A stretch of 59,934 nucleotides of DNA from CAZEHJ01 sp964512485 (GCA_964512485.1 CAZEHJ010000013.1:1-59934), one strand, 5' to 3'. Shown: positions 26,650-36,575, counted from the first letter of the stretch. The notes: generated by a model not told the origin, from the letters alone. Program-made: numbers and translations.

Positions 26650-28089
26650 ATGGCTTCCCACTCCCGAACATATTTCCTGGCACTCATCCTGACGGTGTTT
26701 TCAGTGATGAGCGTAAATGCGTTTCCCTTTTCCAAATCGAATGTGGAGTCATATTCGTTTGTAGATGAGATACGCGTTAGCATCATGAATCATCTGGATC
26801 TGGATGCCGTGTCGGTTTCCTCCAGAACAGGGTCCATGACTGTCATGACCGATTCGGAGTCATTCTCTATCCGGAATTCTGAGTCCGTCTCTTTGGTACG
26901 GAGAAATGACCGTGTCGAATTGAAAATTGGTGGAAAGAAAATTTCGAGTCCATTCGTAACCATCGTATCCCCACCGGGCGGTTCATTCGACGTTCAGGTA
27001 AACAACAGATCGAACATTCGAACATATACGGGATCCCTTGAAGTCGGAGTTCAAGACCGCTCGACGGACCTGGATATCGTTAATCGTGTCCCCCTCGAAG
27101 ATTACGTGGCTTCCGTGGTTGGAGCTGAGTATGGACTCGACGACCTGGAAGGAGCGAAAGCTATGGCTGTGGTTGTTCGCACGTACGCCCTGCACGCCCT
27201 GCAGAGTGGGAAAAATGTGAGCGACGGTGAGAGTTTCCAGGTATACCGGGGACTGAGTCACTCGAACGAAGCTTCCAGACAGGCTGCACGTTCGACGGCC
27301 GGTCAAATTTTAACACATGACAGCAGTTTGATCGAAGCCGTCTACTCCGCTTCCAACGGTGGTCATACCGCTGCAAACCACAGCGTATGGGGAACGACTC
27401 CCAAGCCGTACTTGCGGGCTCGCAAGGATCCGTTCGACGCAAAGGTATCACCCCACAAGAAATGGAAGTGGTCAGTGGACACAAGGAAACTTAAAAAGGT
27501 GTTTTCGGACATCTACGGATTCGAAGTCACCGATATTCTGATTTCCGACACCTCCGATGACGGCCGGGTAACAGACGTTCGACTTCGTGGAAACGGTGGA
27601 TCCAGAAACATCACCGGCTCTTCTTTCAGGGCCACCATCGCCCGTTCTTTCAACGAGACGTCTCTCAAGAGCACATACTTCAAAATGCGTAAATCAGGCG
27701 GATCCTATGACTTTGACGGTCATGGTTTCGGTCACGGAGTCGGACTCAGCCAATGGGGGGCGCACGGAATGGCCCTCGACGGACGATCATATTTCGAGAT
27801 TTTGGAATTCTACTACGCAGGAAGCCGAATCGAGCAATCGCCTGCTTCCGGGTTGGAGGCACCGGGTGTTGAAATCAACGTCCTGACACAATCTGGTAAT
27901 TCGGAGCAAACGGGATCCTGGACATCCAACCCGAGGCGCGCATCTCACTCTGATCGTGGCGACAAAGCGCCGACAGAACGTGACTCCAAAGCGAGCGAGA
28001 ACTCAGAAGCTACAAAACCTGAAACGTCTGATTCTCGTGAAAGCGAAAAGCGGACCGGGCGCAAGAGAAAAAGCCGTATCGGCTGGTAG
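26650..28089 (+). CDS. SpoIID/LytB-domain secreted protein
   Basis: This 479-residue exported protein belongs to the SpoIID/LytB group, which includes lytic transglycosylases acting on stemless glycan strands and amidase enhancers. A signal peptide (cleavage near SVNAFP, about residue 26) leads into a beta-rich domain. The SpoIID core follows at about 140-400: NRVPLEDYVASVVGAEYG, AKAMAVVVRTYAL, YSASNGGHTAANHSVWG, and GHGFGHGVGLSQWGAHGMA. The last 75 residues or so are a low-complexity charged tail rich in Ser, Glu, Lys and Arg (SHSDRGDKAPTERDSK to GRKRKSRIGW), probably disordered. In a non-spore-former a role in peptidoglycan remodelling is likely. It converges on the permease gene at 28149. 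Confidence 0.87.
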   Translation: MASHSRTYFLALILTVFSVMSVNAFPFSKSNVESYSFVDEIRVSIMNHLDLDAVSVSSRTGSMTVMTDSESFSIRNSESVSLVRRNDRVELKIGGKKISSPFVTIVSPPGGSFDVQVNNRSNIRTYTGSLEVGVQDRSTDLDIVNRVPLEDYVASVVGAEYGLDDLEGAKAMAVVVRTYALHALQSGKNVSDGESFQVYRGLSHSNEASRQAARSTAGQILTHDSSLIEAVYSASNGGHTAANHSVWGTTPKPYLRARKDPFDAKVSPHKKWKWSVDTRKLKKVFSDIYGFEVTDILISDTSDDGRVTDVRLRGNGGSRNITGSSFRATIARSFNETSLKSTYFKMRKSGGSYDFDGHGFGHGVGLSQWGAHGMALDGRSYFEILEFYYAGSRIEQSPASGLEAPGVEINVLTQSGNSEQTGSWTSNPRRASHSDRGDKAPTERDSKASENSEATKPETSDSRESEKRTGRKRKSRIGW

Positions 28090-28148
28090 CCGCTACCACC
28101 GGGACATACGCCCCGTGAACGCTGATTTTCCAATTTCTCTTTCCCGCT

Positions 28149-29450
28149 TCAGGAAGCTTCCAATTTCGCCTTTCCAAATTCCGGATCGATCTTAACCAGC
28201 GACGCCACGACAAATCCCGGAATCGTTGAAATCAGCACCCAGACAAAGAAGTTCTGATATCCCAGGAATTCCTGAATTGCTCCACTGAACATGCCCGGAA
28301 TCATCATACCCAGAGCCATAAAACCCGTCAAAAGGGCAAAATGGGCTGTTTTATGCTCACCCTCGGCCGCATAGATCATATACAGCATGAAAGCTGTGAA
28401 GCCGAAGCCGTACCCAAATTGTTCGACGACCACCGCGACGTAGACATACACGGGTGATTCTGGTTGGAATATCGACAGCAGTAGATAGGCCACATTCGGC
28501 AGATTGATGGCGGCAACCATCCACCACAGCCAGTATTTGAGTCCGTTGCGTGCTGCCACGAATCCGCCCAACAGCCCGCCGAGCGTAAGAGCGATGAGCC
28601 CGAACGTCCCCTTGATAACTCCGACCTGTATCGTGCTCAGTCCCAGGCCTCCATCTTGAATCGGATCCAGCATGAACGGACTCGACATTTTGACCAGTTG
28701 AGCTTCCGAAAACCGATACAAAAGAATAAACAGAACGGTTATCCACACACCCTTCTTCGTAAAAAACGTCCGGTACGTATCTACGAAATTGCCCAGCACG
28801 CCAGACTCGGCGTCTGTAATGGCAGTTACATCCGACGAAGGTCGTGGAAGCGCAAATCGATGATAGGTGGCCAGAACCAGGAACAGCGCCGCGACACAGC
28901 CCATCGAGATTCCCCAGGCAACGTTGAGGCTCGGTTGTGTCAATTCAAGTTTTCCAGCAATGATTACCAGCCCTCCCTCGCCGGCGATCATGGCTATCCG
29001 GTAAAACGTACTCCTGATGCCGACAAACCAGGCTTGATTCGAATCGTCGATGGCCAGCATGTAGAACCCGTCGGCGGCGATGTCGTGGGTCGCGCTCGAG
29101 AAGGCTATCAGCCAGAAAAACATCAGCGACCATCTGAAAAATGCCGGTCCGGGAATTGTGAGGGCGACCCCCGCCATCGCCGCCCCGATCAGCAATTGCA
29201 TCGCAACGATCCAGAATCGCTTTGTTTTCAAGATGTCCACAAACGGACTCCAAAGCGGCTTTATGACCCAGGGCAGATAGAGCCAACTCGTGTACAGAGC
29301 AATATCTGCATTCGATATTCCCAGCCGCTTGTACATGATCACACTGACCGACATGACCATCACATACGGGATGCCTTCCGCGAAATACAGACTCGGTATC
29401 CATCGCCATGATTTGCGGCGCTCTCTCAGGGAAGTGTTCAAGTCTTTCAA
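28149..29450 (-). CDS. AmpG-like MFS permease
   Basis: This is a 433-residue inner-membrane transporter with about twelve hydrophobic helices. The start resembles AmpG and its Bacteroidota relatives (SLYFAEGIPYVMVMSVSVIMYKRLG, WLYLPWVIKPLWSPFVD, SSATHDIAADGFYM), which import anhydro-muropeptides during cell-wall recycling. It is the last gene of a leftward run with a muramoyl amidase and a GHL10 glycosidase, which supports uptake of peptidoglycan fragments. The spacing to the amidase stop is 77 bp. Confidence 0.83.
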   Translation of the reverse strand: MKDLNTSLRERRKSWRWIPSLYFAEGIPYVMVMSVSVIMYKRLGISNADIALYTSWLYLPWVIKPLWSPFVDILKTKRFWIVAMQLLIGAAMAGVALTIPGPAFFRWSLMFFWLIAFSSATHDIAADGFYMLAIDDSNQAWFVGIRSTFYRIAMIAGEGGLVIIAGKLELTQPSLNVAWGISMGCVAALFLVLATYHRFALPRPSSDVTAITDAESGVLGNFVDTYRTFFTKKGVWITVLFILLYRFSEAQLVKMSSPFMLDPIQDGGLGLSTIQVGVIKGTFGLIALTLGGLLGGFVAARNGLKYWLWWMVAAINLPNVAYLLLSIFQPESPVYVYVAVVVEQFGYGFGFTAFMLYMIYAAEGEHKTAHFALLTGFMALGMMIPGMFSGAIQEFLGYQNFFVWVLISTIPGFVVASLVKIDPEFGKAKLEAS

Positions 29451-29527
29451 GTCAGTTGGGCGTTGAGTGCTGTGTATTCAGTTTGAGAGAGGTTTTGTGC
29501 CTGGTACTTACGACTTCAGACGTTTAT

Positions 29528-32500
29528 TCATCGCAGGTATTCGAGAATCGCTTTCATGAGACGGTTTCTCGACTGCGCGAATTCGATTGTCTCGAACGGG
29601 AATCCCATAACCACCGCCCCGCCTTTTCCACCTCTTCCGATGACGGCGCCCATGTTGTTGTCGCTGTAACGCATCAACATTTCGCTGTCGTCCGCAGCTT
29701 CCAGTGCGTCCGGGCTCTCGACGCGATACACTGATCCGGTTGGATCGGTGTTGAATTGCAGCTCGGCATCTCCATCCATCCAATATTCCAGAGCGTACGC
29801 CGCTCCCCTCTGTACGGCGTGGTCAGTCCGCCAGGTGAAACCCAGCACCTGGGAGGCGAACTCCCGGTTTTCGGCCGACGCCTCGGGTCCGGCAAGATCC
29901 GTCGCAACATGGGCGCCGGAGATCAAAAGAGATCCGCCCTTGTCCACGACCGCTTTCAGATATCTCTGCATGGAAGATGGAACAGCTTCGAAGTCCGTGA
30001 GACGACCCGGCCCCACTATTGTCTTCTCCTCGCCGAGAATGACATCAACGATCGGGTAGTCATCAGAGACAGCACGAGCGGATACCTCCTCATCGCCTTC
30101 GAGCAATTCGTCTGTAACTGTGGAAAAAGCATATCCGGAAGCTAAAAGAGCAGCGCCGTGAACCGAAGGATAGTTGAACGTATTGCCGGTCAGGATCTGA
30201 GTCTCGAATGTTGAGAAGCTCGCACCGTGGCCCGGAGAATCATCATCCAGCCACGGTGAATCTGAATCGAAGTCATACTGTGTCCCGATGAACGACAGGT
30301 CATATCGGTCCGCAACACCCTCGTCCAGAAAGTTGGCGAACCCGCGAAAAGAACCATATTCGATGCTGGCCGGCGCCGAAACCCGGTCAAAAGCGGCAAT
30401 TATGAGAGCATCTCCGGTTTTCAGATCATCGATGGGCCTGCCTGCTGAAACCTCTTCTGAGGGCATACTCTCCCCTCCTCCGTTCACAGCTCCGACCCTG
30501 AAGCTGTATACCACTCCTGGCCGTGCATTCTCCAGAATGAATTCGGGGTTGCCGACCCGACGTCCATTGTCGAAAGAAGAGCGATCCTCACGGATATAGA
30601 CCACATATTCATCAGGTGCTGCCGAAGGCTCCAAAGGGTCATCGACTCCCCGCCATGACAGTTGTATCGTATCGCCACTCCATTGCGCACGCAGGTGCGT
30701 TACCGGCAGAGGTTGAATAATGACGTCCGTTCCATTCTGGTGCGCCAGGAACCGAACCATGCTCTTGTAAATCGAGCGAGCCACATCAAATCGGAATCTG
30801 GGATCCAGCCCAAACTTCATGTCGGCCAGATTTTGGTGCGACATCAGTTCAAGGAGGACTCCCGGAACGTTGGGTCGTACCGCCTCGCTGTAGTCCCGGT
30901 CCCAAATGTCCCGGCGGGACCAGGTTGAGTCGTACAGCGCCCAGATATCCTCGACGATCGAAGTCTGCATGATGTCGCCCAGATCACGATTGGAGAATCG
31001 CGACAAACCATCTGGAAACACTTTCTCGGCTTCCATTCCCTCGGAACTGTAAATCATCAGCGTTCCTATCGTGTCATCCGATCGGGTAATGCCGGCATCC
31101 GTGTGAAATGCCAGAGATATATCAACGGGGACATTCAACCCCTTTTCCTGCCGATTTTTGTTCGGCCCGAGTGGGGCTCCTCGCAGGTAATTGACCCACT
31201 CTGCGCGACCCCGATAATCATCGACATAGTCGTTCTCCGTTTCCGTCACATTGTAGACCAGCCTGTCTGGCATGCCGGAGAATTGCATGTAGTAGCGAGC
31301 TCCTTCCGTAAATCTTGGCCTGCCGCTCGTCTTCCCCTCTCGAGACACCGAGCCCATTCCGCCGCCAAACCGCACTGCGTCGGCACTGATCGCCTTTCCT
31401 ATGTCAGAACTTGTATTTGACATCTCCACACGTGCGATATCTGGATTAACGCCTTCCGCGAACTGAAACGTTCCCAGATACACCCAGGTACCCGGCTTCA
31501 TGCTCTGATCGACGCTGAATCGGGTCGACCCACCGGCATGGAATACGGTGTAGAGCGCATCCGTCGTTGGATTGTCTGTGCGGCCGTACGACACATACAC
31601 CGCATAATTGCCTCCTTCCGGAATGTCCGGCACCCAGGACGTGGTAGCCGAAGGATTCTCCTCGGTCACAGAAATTCTGTGTGACCCGTCGGCAAACGGA
31701 TTCTCATGATTCAGGATGTCGATGGGGGCGAATCCCGCCGTGCTCGCGTCTTTCCAGGCAACGTGCTCCTCCCCAACTTCGAGATACCGATTCCTGCCGG
31801 GCGTGTCGTCATCAAAATCGACGATCACCTCATTCGCCTGGACATCGCGTTCGCGCGGCATATGGACATGAGCTCCCGCGTGTTCGAGCATAGGAGCCAG
31901 GTACGGCACGATGAACGACATCGGAAAGAGATCCTCGACCGTCTGAAAAAGCCGTGCGCGCTGCCATTCCCACCGATCGAGGCGCTGCTCGTAATACCAT
32001 CCATGGCTGGGCCAGATGGCAATGTGTCTGCCAGAGAGAAGAGCGTCCTGGGTCCAGGGAGAATCGAGGTTGGTGGTCAGGCGCCTCGCCTCTGTAACAA
32101 CCGAGGGAAGCTTGGATTCGTCTTGCCCGTCGCGCCGGTACAGGTTTGGAACCAGACTGGCAAGAGGCGCATCGAGGGCTGAGATCTGAACAGCCCAGTC
32201 AACGAATGGCGAACCAAGACTCGAACGGACGAGCTCGTCAGTCTCTTCGAGGGCCAATTCCCTCAATGGAATTTGCGAGTACGCGTCATTCATGTGGATC
32301 TCCAGACTTTTTCCAGAGCGGTCCACGATAACTGTATCTACTGCCGAACCCGGATGAAATCTGGTTTCACACTCCTCGATACTGCAATTTTGTAAGGCAT
32401 TCTTTACAGATGCTGACACAAACGATACCAATTCCGCGTCCGACACATCATCGGGAGCGAGGGACGAGCGAGACGAGGAACACCCGGCCAGCAGTACCAC

Positions 32501-32566
32501 TGCGAGCAGGAGCGGAAAACAGGCGGAGCTTGAAGCACGGCAATATGGTGAGAAATCGGACGTCAT
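29528..32566 (-). CDS. muramoyl-alanine amidase-like lipoprotein with golvesin-type insert and fibronectin III domain
   Basis: This 1012-residue lipoprotein (lipobox LLAGC, Cys29) looks like an Amidase_3 fold split by an insert. Amidase pieces are HIAIWPSHGWYYE (His and Glu), DISLAFHTDAG (His) and GVLLELMSHQN, where the Glu matches the catalytic residue of amidases. Between the first two pieces lies a golvesin C-terminal-like beta domain at about 300-400 (SVTEENPSATTSWVPDIPEGGNYAVYVSYG). A fibronectin III domain follows the amidase (LRAQWSGDTIQLSWRGVDDP), and a C-terminal ThuA/glutamine-amidotransferase-like region (DALIIAAFDRVSAP...GGSLLISGAHVATDL) ends it. Its ATG overlaps the upstream glycosidase stop by 4 bp. 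Likely role: cutting peptides from surface or foreign peptidoglycan for recovery. Confidence 0.8.
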   Translation of the reverse strand: MTSDFSPYCRASSSACFPLLLAVVLLAGCSSSRSSLAPDDVSDAELVSFVSASVKNALQNCSIEECETRFHPGSAVDTVIVDRSGKSLEIHMNDAYSQIPLRELALEETDELVRSSLGSPFVDWAVQISALDAPLASLVPNLYRRDGQDESKLPSVVTEARRLTTNLDSPWTQDALLSGRHIAIWPSHGWYYEQRLDRWEWQRARLFQTVEDLFPMSFIVPYLAPMLEHAGAHVHMPRERDVQANEVIVDFDDDTPGRNRYLEVGEEHVAWKDASTAGFAPIDILNHENPFADGSHRISVTEENPSATTSWVPDIPEGGNYAVYVSYGRTDNPTTDALYTVFHAGGSTRFSVDQSMKPGTWVYLGTFQFAEGVNPDIARVEMSNTSSDIGKAISADAVRFGGGMGSVSREGKTSGRPRFTEGARYYMQFSGMPDRLVYNVTETENDYVDDYRGRAEWVNYLRGAPLGPNKNRQEKGLNVPVDISLAFHTDAGITRSDDTIGTLMIYSSEGMEAEKVFPDGLSRFSNRDLGDIMQTSIVEDIWALYDSTWSRRDIWDRDYSEAVRPNVPGVLLELMSHQNLADMKFGLDPRFRFDVARSIYKSMVRFLAHQNGTDVIIQPLPVTHLRAQWSGDTIQLSWRGVDDPLEPSAAPDEYVVYIREDRSSFDNGRRVGNPEFILENARPGVVYSFRVGAVNGGGESMPSEEVSAGRPIDDLKTGDALIIAAFDRVSAPASIEYGSFRGFANFLDEGVADRYDLSFIGTQYDFDSDSPWLDDDSPGHGASFSTFETQILTGNTFNYPSVHGAALLASGYAFSTVTDELLEGDEEVSARAVSDDYPIVDVILGEEKTIVGPGRLTDFEAVPSSMQRYLKAVVDKGGSLLISGAHVATDLAGPEASAENREFASQVLGFTWRTDHAVQRGAAYALEYWMDGDAELQFNTDPTGSVYRVESPDALEAADDSEMLMRYSDNNMGAVIGRGGKGGAVVMGFPFETIEFAQSRNRLMKAILEYLR

Positions 32567-34125
32567 CGCAGTATTAAAACCGTGGGTTCACTTTCGAGGC
32601 CAAGGCGATTTACGGCACGAACGACAAGGGCAGTTGCATCGTTTTCTTTCTGAAGAGGTATCACCCGATTCCAACCGGGCAGAATTCGTGTTTCCCATTC
32701 GCCGTCAGACTGGACGTTTATGATCCAGTTTCTCACTTCAGCTTCTCCCCTGGGCTTGAGTGAGGCGTACCGGTTGCTGCCAAGATGCTGAAGCTCCATC
32801 TCGGGAGCCTGGGGTGAGTCCATCCCGAGCCACGTGGTCCTCGGACGAATGGCGGGTTTTGAGTACACATTTTCCGTCAGAGATCTACCCATCCCATGGT
32901 CAGCTGGCATTATTGCGCGCATCGAGAAGTGCACATTGCCCGTCGCTTCCGGGACCAAGCGGGTATATCGAACCTGCGAAATCACCTCATCGGGCTCCCA
33001 GTGGCTGTTGCCCTCAAGAATGATGCGACTGGTGAAATTGCCCGGCCATAGATGGCGATTCCTCGTGTTTTGCTCAACCCACCAATCCAGAAGCGCCCCG
33101 TATGGCTGACCTGTGCTTTCCATCGCCCAGTAGAGCTGAGGTGTGAAATAGTCGACCCATCCCCGCGCCAGCCATTTTCGGGCATCGGCGTACAGGTTCG
33201 CGTAGGCATCAAAGCCCGTCACTCCTTCAGGATGCCCGGGTCTCCAGATACCGAAAGGAGAGATTCCAAAAAGAACCCACGGCTTTCTTTCCTTGATGTT
33301 GAGATACAGTCCCTCTACCAGATCATCCACGTTCTTGCGTCTCCAGTCTCCGAGGTCGAGATGCCCGGCTTGCTTGACGAAGAAGGCGCTATCCGGAAAT
33401 TCTACGCGGTTGCCTTCGGCATCGTTGACGGAATAAGGATAAAAATAGTCGTCCAGATGCACGCCGTCGATATCGTAACGCTCCACCACATCCATGATTA
33501 CCGATATCGAGTGCTCGGTCGCCACTTTCGATCCCGGATCCATCCAGAGTTGTTCGCCATACCTGTGAACTGCTTCAGGGAAAAGATTTTTGACGTGATT
33601 GTAGGCCAGCGAATCGGGAGCAGTCGGGTGATAAGCTCGATAAGGATTGAACCATGCGTGGAGTTCGATCCCGCGTCTGTGTGCTTCCTCAATAGCAAAT
33701 TCGAGCGGATCGTAGAAAGGATCCGGCGCGAGAGGGTTTTCACCTGTGAGATAGTAAGACCAGGGCTCGAGCTCTGAGGCAAACATGGCATCAGCCGTAG
33801 GCCTGATCTGAAAAATGACGGCATTCAGATTCATCATCGAAGCGCGATCCAGCAGCTCCAGCATCTCAGCCTTTTGGCGATGAACCGGCAATCCAGGCTC
33901 TGAGGGCCAGTCAATATTGTCTACGGTAGCAATCCATACTGCCCTGAATTCACGATTGACATCGGGCAGATTTCTCAGAATGTCTGCTGTCAGGATATCA
34001 TCCGGGACCAGAGGTTCGTTTTCGACAATCGGCGTGTCATCGGCCATTGTCCCGACAATTTCAGAAGACGCACAACCGGCCAAAAGGAGGGCGAACAGCA
34101 AAAATGACAGCGGATATCGGTTCAT
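32563..34125 (-). CDS. GHL10/DUF187 family glycoside hydrolase-like lipoprotein
   Basis: The family consists of barrel-fold hydrolases or lyases thought to act on peptidoglycan glycan strands (the YngK/DigH type). From ATG 34125 the protein has 520 residues with a lipoprotein signal (lipobox LLAGC). Core motifs are EFRAVWIATVDNIDWPS, NLNAVIFQIRPTADAMF, ELHAWFNPYRAYH and YDIDGVHLDDYFYPY, whose Asp residues are probably catalytic, then DYFTPQLYWAM. A C-terminal beta-sandwich follows. The start overlaps the acetyltransferase stop (TGATG) and the stop overlaps the amidase start (ATGA), so the three genes are coupled. Confidence 0.9.
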   Translation of the reverse strand: MNRYPLSFLLFALLLAGCASSEIVGTMADDTPIVENEPLVPDDILTADILRNLPDVNREFRAVWIATVDNIDWPSEPGLPVHRQKAEMLELLDRASMMNLNAVIFQIRPTADAMFASELEPWSYYLTGENPLAPDPFYDPLEFAIEEAHRRGIELHAWFNPYRAYHPTAPDSLAYNHVKNLFPEAVHRYGEQLWMDPGSKVATEHSISVIMDVVERYDIDGVHLDDYFYPYSVNDAEGNRVEFPDSAFFVKQAGHLDLGDWRRKNVDDLVEGLYLNIKERKPWVLFGISPFGIWRPGHPEGVTGFDAYANLYADARKWLARGWVDYFTPQLYWAMESTGQPYGALLDWWVEQNTRNRHLWPGNFTSRIILEGNSHWEPDEVISQVRYTRLVPEATGNVHFSMRAIMPADHGMGRSLTENVYSKPAIRPRTTWLGMDSPQAPEMELQHLGSNRYASLKPRGEAEVRNWIINVQSDGEWETRILPGWNRVIPLQKENDATALVVRAVNRLGLESEPTVLILR

Positions 34126-34583
34126 CAAACAGTAATACTGTAATGGTGAAATTCGGTATCCAGTTTCCAACCGAGGTCATGGTAAACCGACTTTGCGCTG
34201 TCGTTATCGATGGCAGTTGCCAGTTCAAGACCCGCACCACCCTGACCGCGAACCCATTCCTGGGCGTGAAGCATCAACTCGTGCGCTACGCCGCGACGAC
34301 GGGCGGCAGCCTCGACGAAAAGATCATTCAGCAGCCAGATGCGTCGCATTCTGACCGAAGAAAAAAGAGGATATAGCTGCGTAAAGCCGAGACCCCGTCC
34401 ATTCTCGTCCACCGCAATAAAGATTGTCGAATCACCATTTTCGAGCCGCTCAGACATGAACGTGCCTGCAGATACCGGATCGCTTTTCTGTTCGTAGAAA
34501 ACGCGATAGCCGTCAAACATATGTTTCAGAGATTCCGCATCAGATAGATCGGCCTGACGCACAATAAATGAGGATTCTGCCAT
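34125..34583 (-). CDS. GNAT family N-acetyltransferase
   Basis: This is a 152-residue acyltransferase from ATG 34583; the open frame further upstream is unlike the family. The acetyl-CoA site is visible as LLNDLFVEAAARRRGVAHELMLHA, with the R-R-x-G-x-A loop, and the fold ends in AKSVYHDLGWKLDTEFHHYSI. The substrate is unknown. It is the first gene of the amidase/glycosidase/permease run, so an amino sugar or peptide released from peptidoglycan is a reasonable guess. It is divergent from the PAP2 gene. Confidence 0.87.
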   Translation of the reverse strand: MAESSFIVRQADLSDAESLKHMFDGYRVFYEQKSDPVSAGTFMSERLENGDSTIFIAVDENGRGLGFTQLYPLFSSVRMRRIWLLNDLFVEAAARRRGVAHELMLHAQEWVRGQGGAGLELATAIDNDSAKSVYHDLGWKLDTEFHHYSITV

Positions 34584-34667
34584 TATATGATTCCCGTCCG
34601 GGTGCTTTGGATTCTTCTTTTTTGGAATTGAAACGAGGTGACTAGTTTCCGAGCGAAGATACACGTT

Positions 34668-35468
34668 ATGCTCATGTCTCGTGCCGCCACGACTCAACTA
34701 ATTTACTGCGCCCTGTTCATCCTTCTTTTGTGCGCTCCAAAACCTGGTCACGCGCAGAACGGAGCTGATGACCCGTTTAGATTTGTGCGTTGGATGGGCA
34801 CTGACCTCAAAGCGGTTCCCAGAGCTCTCATCCATCCACGCCCGGTGCAGCTTGGAGTCGGAGCCGCTTCGATCTTTGCCGTAAGTCGCTTCGACCGCTC
34901 GCTGTCAGAGGAGCTCACATCTTGGCAAAATCGGGAGTTGATGAGGGTATTTGAGGAAGTGGGAGATGCCAATGCCGCACGCCCTGCTGCTGTTCTGATC
35001 TTTGCCGGATCACTGCTCCAGGATAATCATCGTGTACAGGACGCTGCCTTTGCGAGCCTTGAGGCCCTGATTTTTGCAAATATCCTGACCAATGCGCTCA
35101 AGGAGTTGTCCGGAAGGTCGCGGCCCTGGCAGGAAAAAGGCCCCGATCACTGGGAGCCTTTTTCGGGAGGTACTTCGTTCCCGAGCGGGCATGCAACGAC
35201 CGCATTCGCGGCCGTTACCCCCTGGCTGATCTATTTCCCCCATCCCCTCTCCTACATCGCTGCCGGTGTGGCCGCTACCACGTCCATCTCCCGGACGGCG
35301 CTGCGCTTTCATTGGCCCAGCGATATTGTCGCCGGAGGCTTCATCGGATATTCGGTTTCGGCATGGCTGGTTCGCAGACATACTTCGGCTGAAGAAGAGC
35401 TGGTCGAAGATAGAGTGTCGCCCATCATTGGTCCGTCCACGCTGGGAGTGAGGCTGAGTATTCGTTAG
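34668..35468 (+). CDS. PAP2-family phosphatase, secreted or envelope-associated
   Basis: This is a phosphatidic-acid phosphatase type 2 enzyme with the complete three-part signature: KELSGRSRP, PSGHATTAF and SRTALRFHWPSD, giving the Arg, two His and Asp of the active site. Starting from ATG 34668 or 34674 there is a short signal sequence (IYCALFILLLCAPKPGHAQ). Few later segments are hydrophobic enough to be certain membrane helices. It may dephosphorylate lipid pyrophosphates such as undecaprenyl pyrophosphate. An assembly gap starts 46 bp after its stop. Confidence 0.86.
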   Translation: MLMSRAATTQLIYCALFILLLCAPKPGHAQNGADDPFRFVRWMGTDLKAVPRALIHPRPVQLGVGAASIFAVSRFDRSLSEELTSWQNRELMRVFEEVGDANAARPAAVLIFAGSLLQDNHRVQDAAFASLEALIFANILTNALKELSGRSRPWQEKGPDHWEPFSGGTSFPSGHATTAFAAVTPWLIYFPHPLSYIAAGVAATTSISRTALRFHWPSDIVAGGFIGYSVSAWLVRRHTSAEEELVEDRVSPIIGPSTLGVRLSIR

Positions 35469-35513
35469 ATCGGAGTTTTGCAACGCCGGGGTCCGCATAG
35501 TCAGGATCCGCCG

Positions 35514-35613
35514 NNNNNNNNNNNNNNNNNNNNNNNNNNNNNNNNNNNNNNNNNNNNNNNNNNNNNNNNNNNNNNNNNNNNNNNNNNNNNNNNNNNNNNN
35601 NNNNNNNNNNNNN
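35514..35613. other. assembly gap of 100 N
   Basis: The gap is flanked by CG-rich sequence (ending GGATCCGCCG on the left, starting GGCCGGGCCGGG on the right). It lies between the convergent PAP2 and Sua5 genes, so a terminator or short GC-rich repeat is probably missing rather than a gene. Confidence 0.98.
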
Positions 35614-35630
35614 GGCCGGGCCGGGATCAA

Positions 35631-36572
35631 TCAGGCCGAAGCCCGATCCAATCGATCCATCAACGCTTTCCCGATCCCTGTTTCGGGCACTCGCTGGCAG
35701 TGGATAACATCGATACCCTGTTTCTCACAACGGCGAAAAAACGAAAACAGCTCTCGAGCATAATGTTCTGCGTTTTTCACCACCATGGTGAACGCATATA
35801 TGTTCTCATTCGATGCTTCCATCCCGATGTACGCCATGATGTTATCGGATTTTTGAACGGACGGCCCGTCGACTGCGACAACCTCGGCAGCGGGTCGGTA
35901 GTGCCGATGTCGAATTCCCGGGCTTCTGGGGGCGCCACCCATGTTTCCAGAATGGAATTCTGTTTTTGGATGAACAAGACGCAGGTCTTCGATGGTGATA
36001 CTCCCCGGACGAAGAACAAGGGGTCGGGGACCCGTCACATCCACTACCGTCGATTCAAGTCCAAGGCGTGTAGCTGCTCCCTTTAAAATGCAGTCGATTC
36101 GACCATCGAGATCATCACGAACGGCCTCCCAGGAGGTCGGACTCGGGCGACCGGACCGATTCGCCGATGGTGCGGCCACTGGTTGTCCACACAATCGCAA
36201 AAACTGGAGCGCGCACTCGTCATCCGGCATTCTGACCCCGATCGTATCCAGACCAGCCGTGACCACCTTTGAAATGTCGGGGTGCTTCGGAAGAACGAGT
36301 GTTAGAGGACCCGGGAAGAAAGCATCAGCCAATCTGGAAGCCGTTTCGTTCATTTCGATGGCTATCGACCCGATTTCCCTCTTGTCCGATATATGGACAA
36401 TCAGAGGATTGTCGGCTGGTCGACCCTTCGCCTTGAAAATCCGTTCGACCGCCGTCTCGTCATCGATTCTCGACCCGAGACCGTAAACAGTTTCTGTTGG
36501 AAATGCTACCAGACCGTCCTTCAACAGAATCCGGGCAGCTTCTTGTGGACTTGACGTGATGAGGGTATTCAT
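35631..36572 (-). CDS. L-threonylcarbamoyladenylate synthase, Sua5/TsaC family
   Basis: This enzyme makes threonylcarbamoyl-AMP from threonine, bicarbonate and ATP, the first step of tRNA t6A synthesis. Of its 313 residues the YrdC core is in the first 200 or so: LLKDGLVAFPTETVYGLGSRID, FKAKGRPADNPLIVHI, GPLTLVLPK, AAPSANRSGRPSPTS. The extra C-terminal domain (SPGIRHRHYRPAAEVVAVDG...) marks the long Sua5 form. It lies 3 bp after the deacetylase stop on the same strand. TsaB at 24748 belongs to the same pathway. Confidence 0.94.
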   Translation of the reverse strand: MNTLITSSPQEAARILLKDGLVAFPTETVYGLGSRIDDETAVERIFKAKGRPADNPLIVHISDKREIGSIAIEMNETASRLADAFFPGPLTLVLPKHPDISKVVTAGLDTIGVRMPDDECALQFLRLCGQPVAAPSANRSGRPSPTSWEAVRDDLDGRIDCILKGAATRLGLESTVVDVTGPRPLVLRPGSITIEDLRLVHPKTEFHSGNMGGAPRSPGIRHRHYRPAAEVVAVDGPSVQKSDNIMAYIGMEASNENIYAFTMVVKNAEHYARELFSFFRRCEKQGIDVIHCQRVPETGIGKALMDRLDRASA

Positions 36573-36575
36573 ATT

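Noticed and set aside
18051..28089. A magnetosome gene cluster
   Set aside because: Apart from the MamK-like actin none of the neighbours resembles a mam or mms gene.
35469..35630. A gene in the second assembly gap region
   Set aside because: Only about 60 real bases surround the gap, both GC-rich and without an open frame of note. The two neighbouring genes are complete and convergent.
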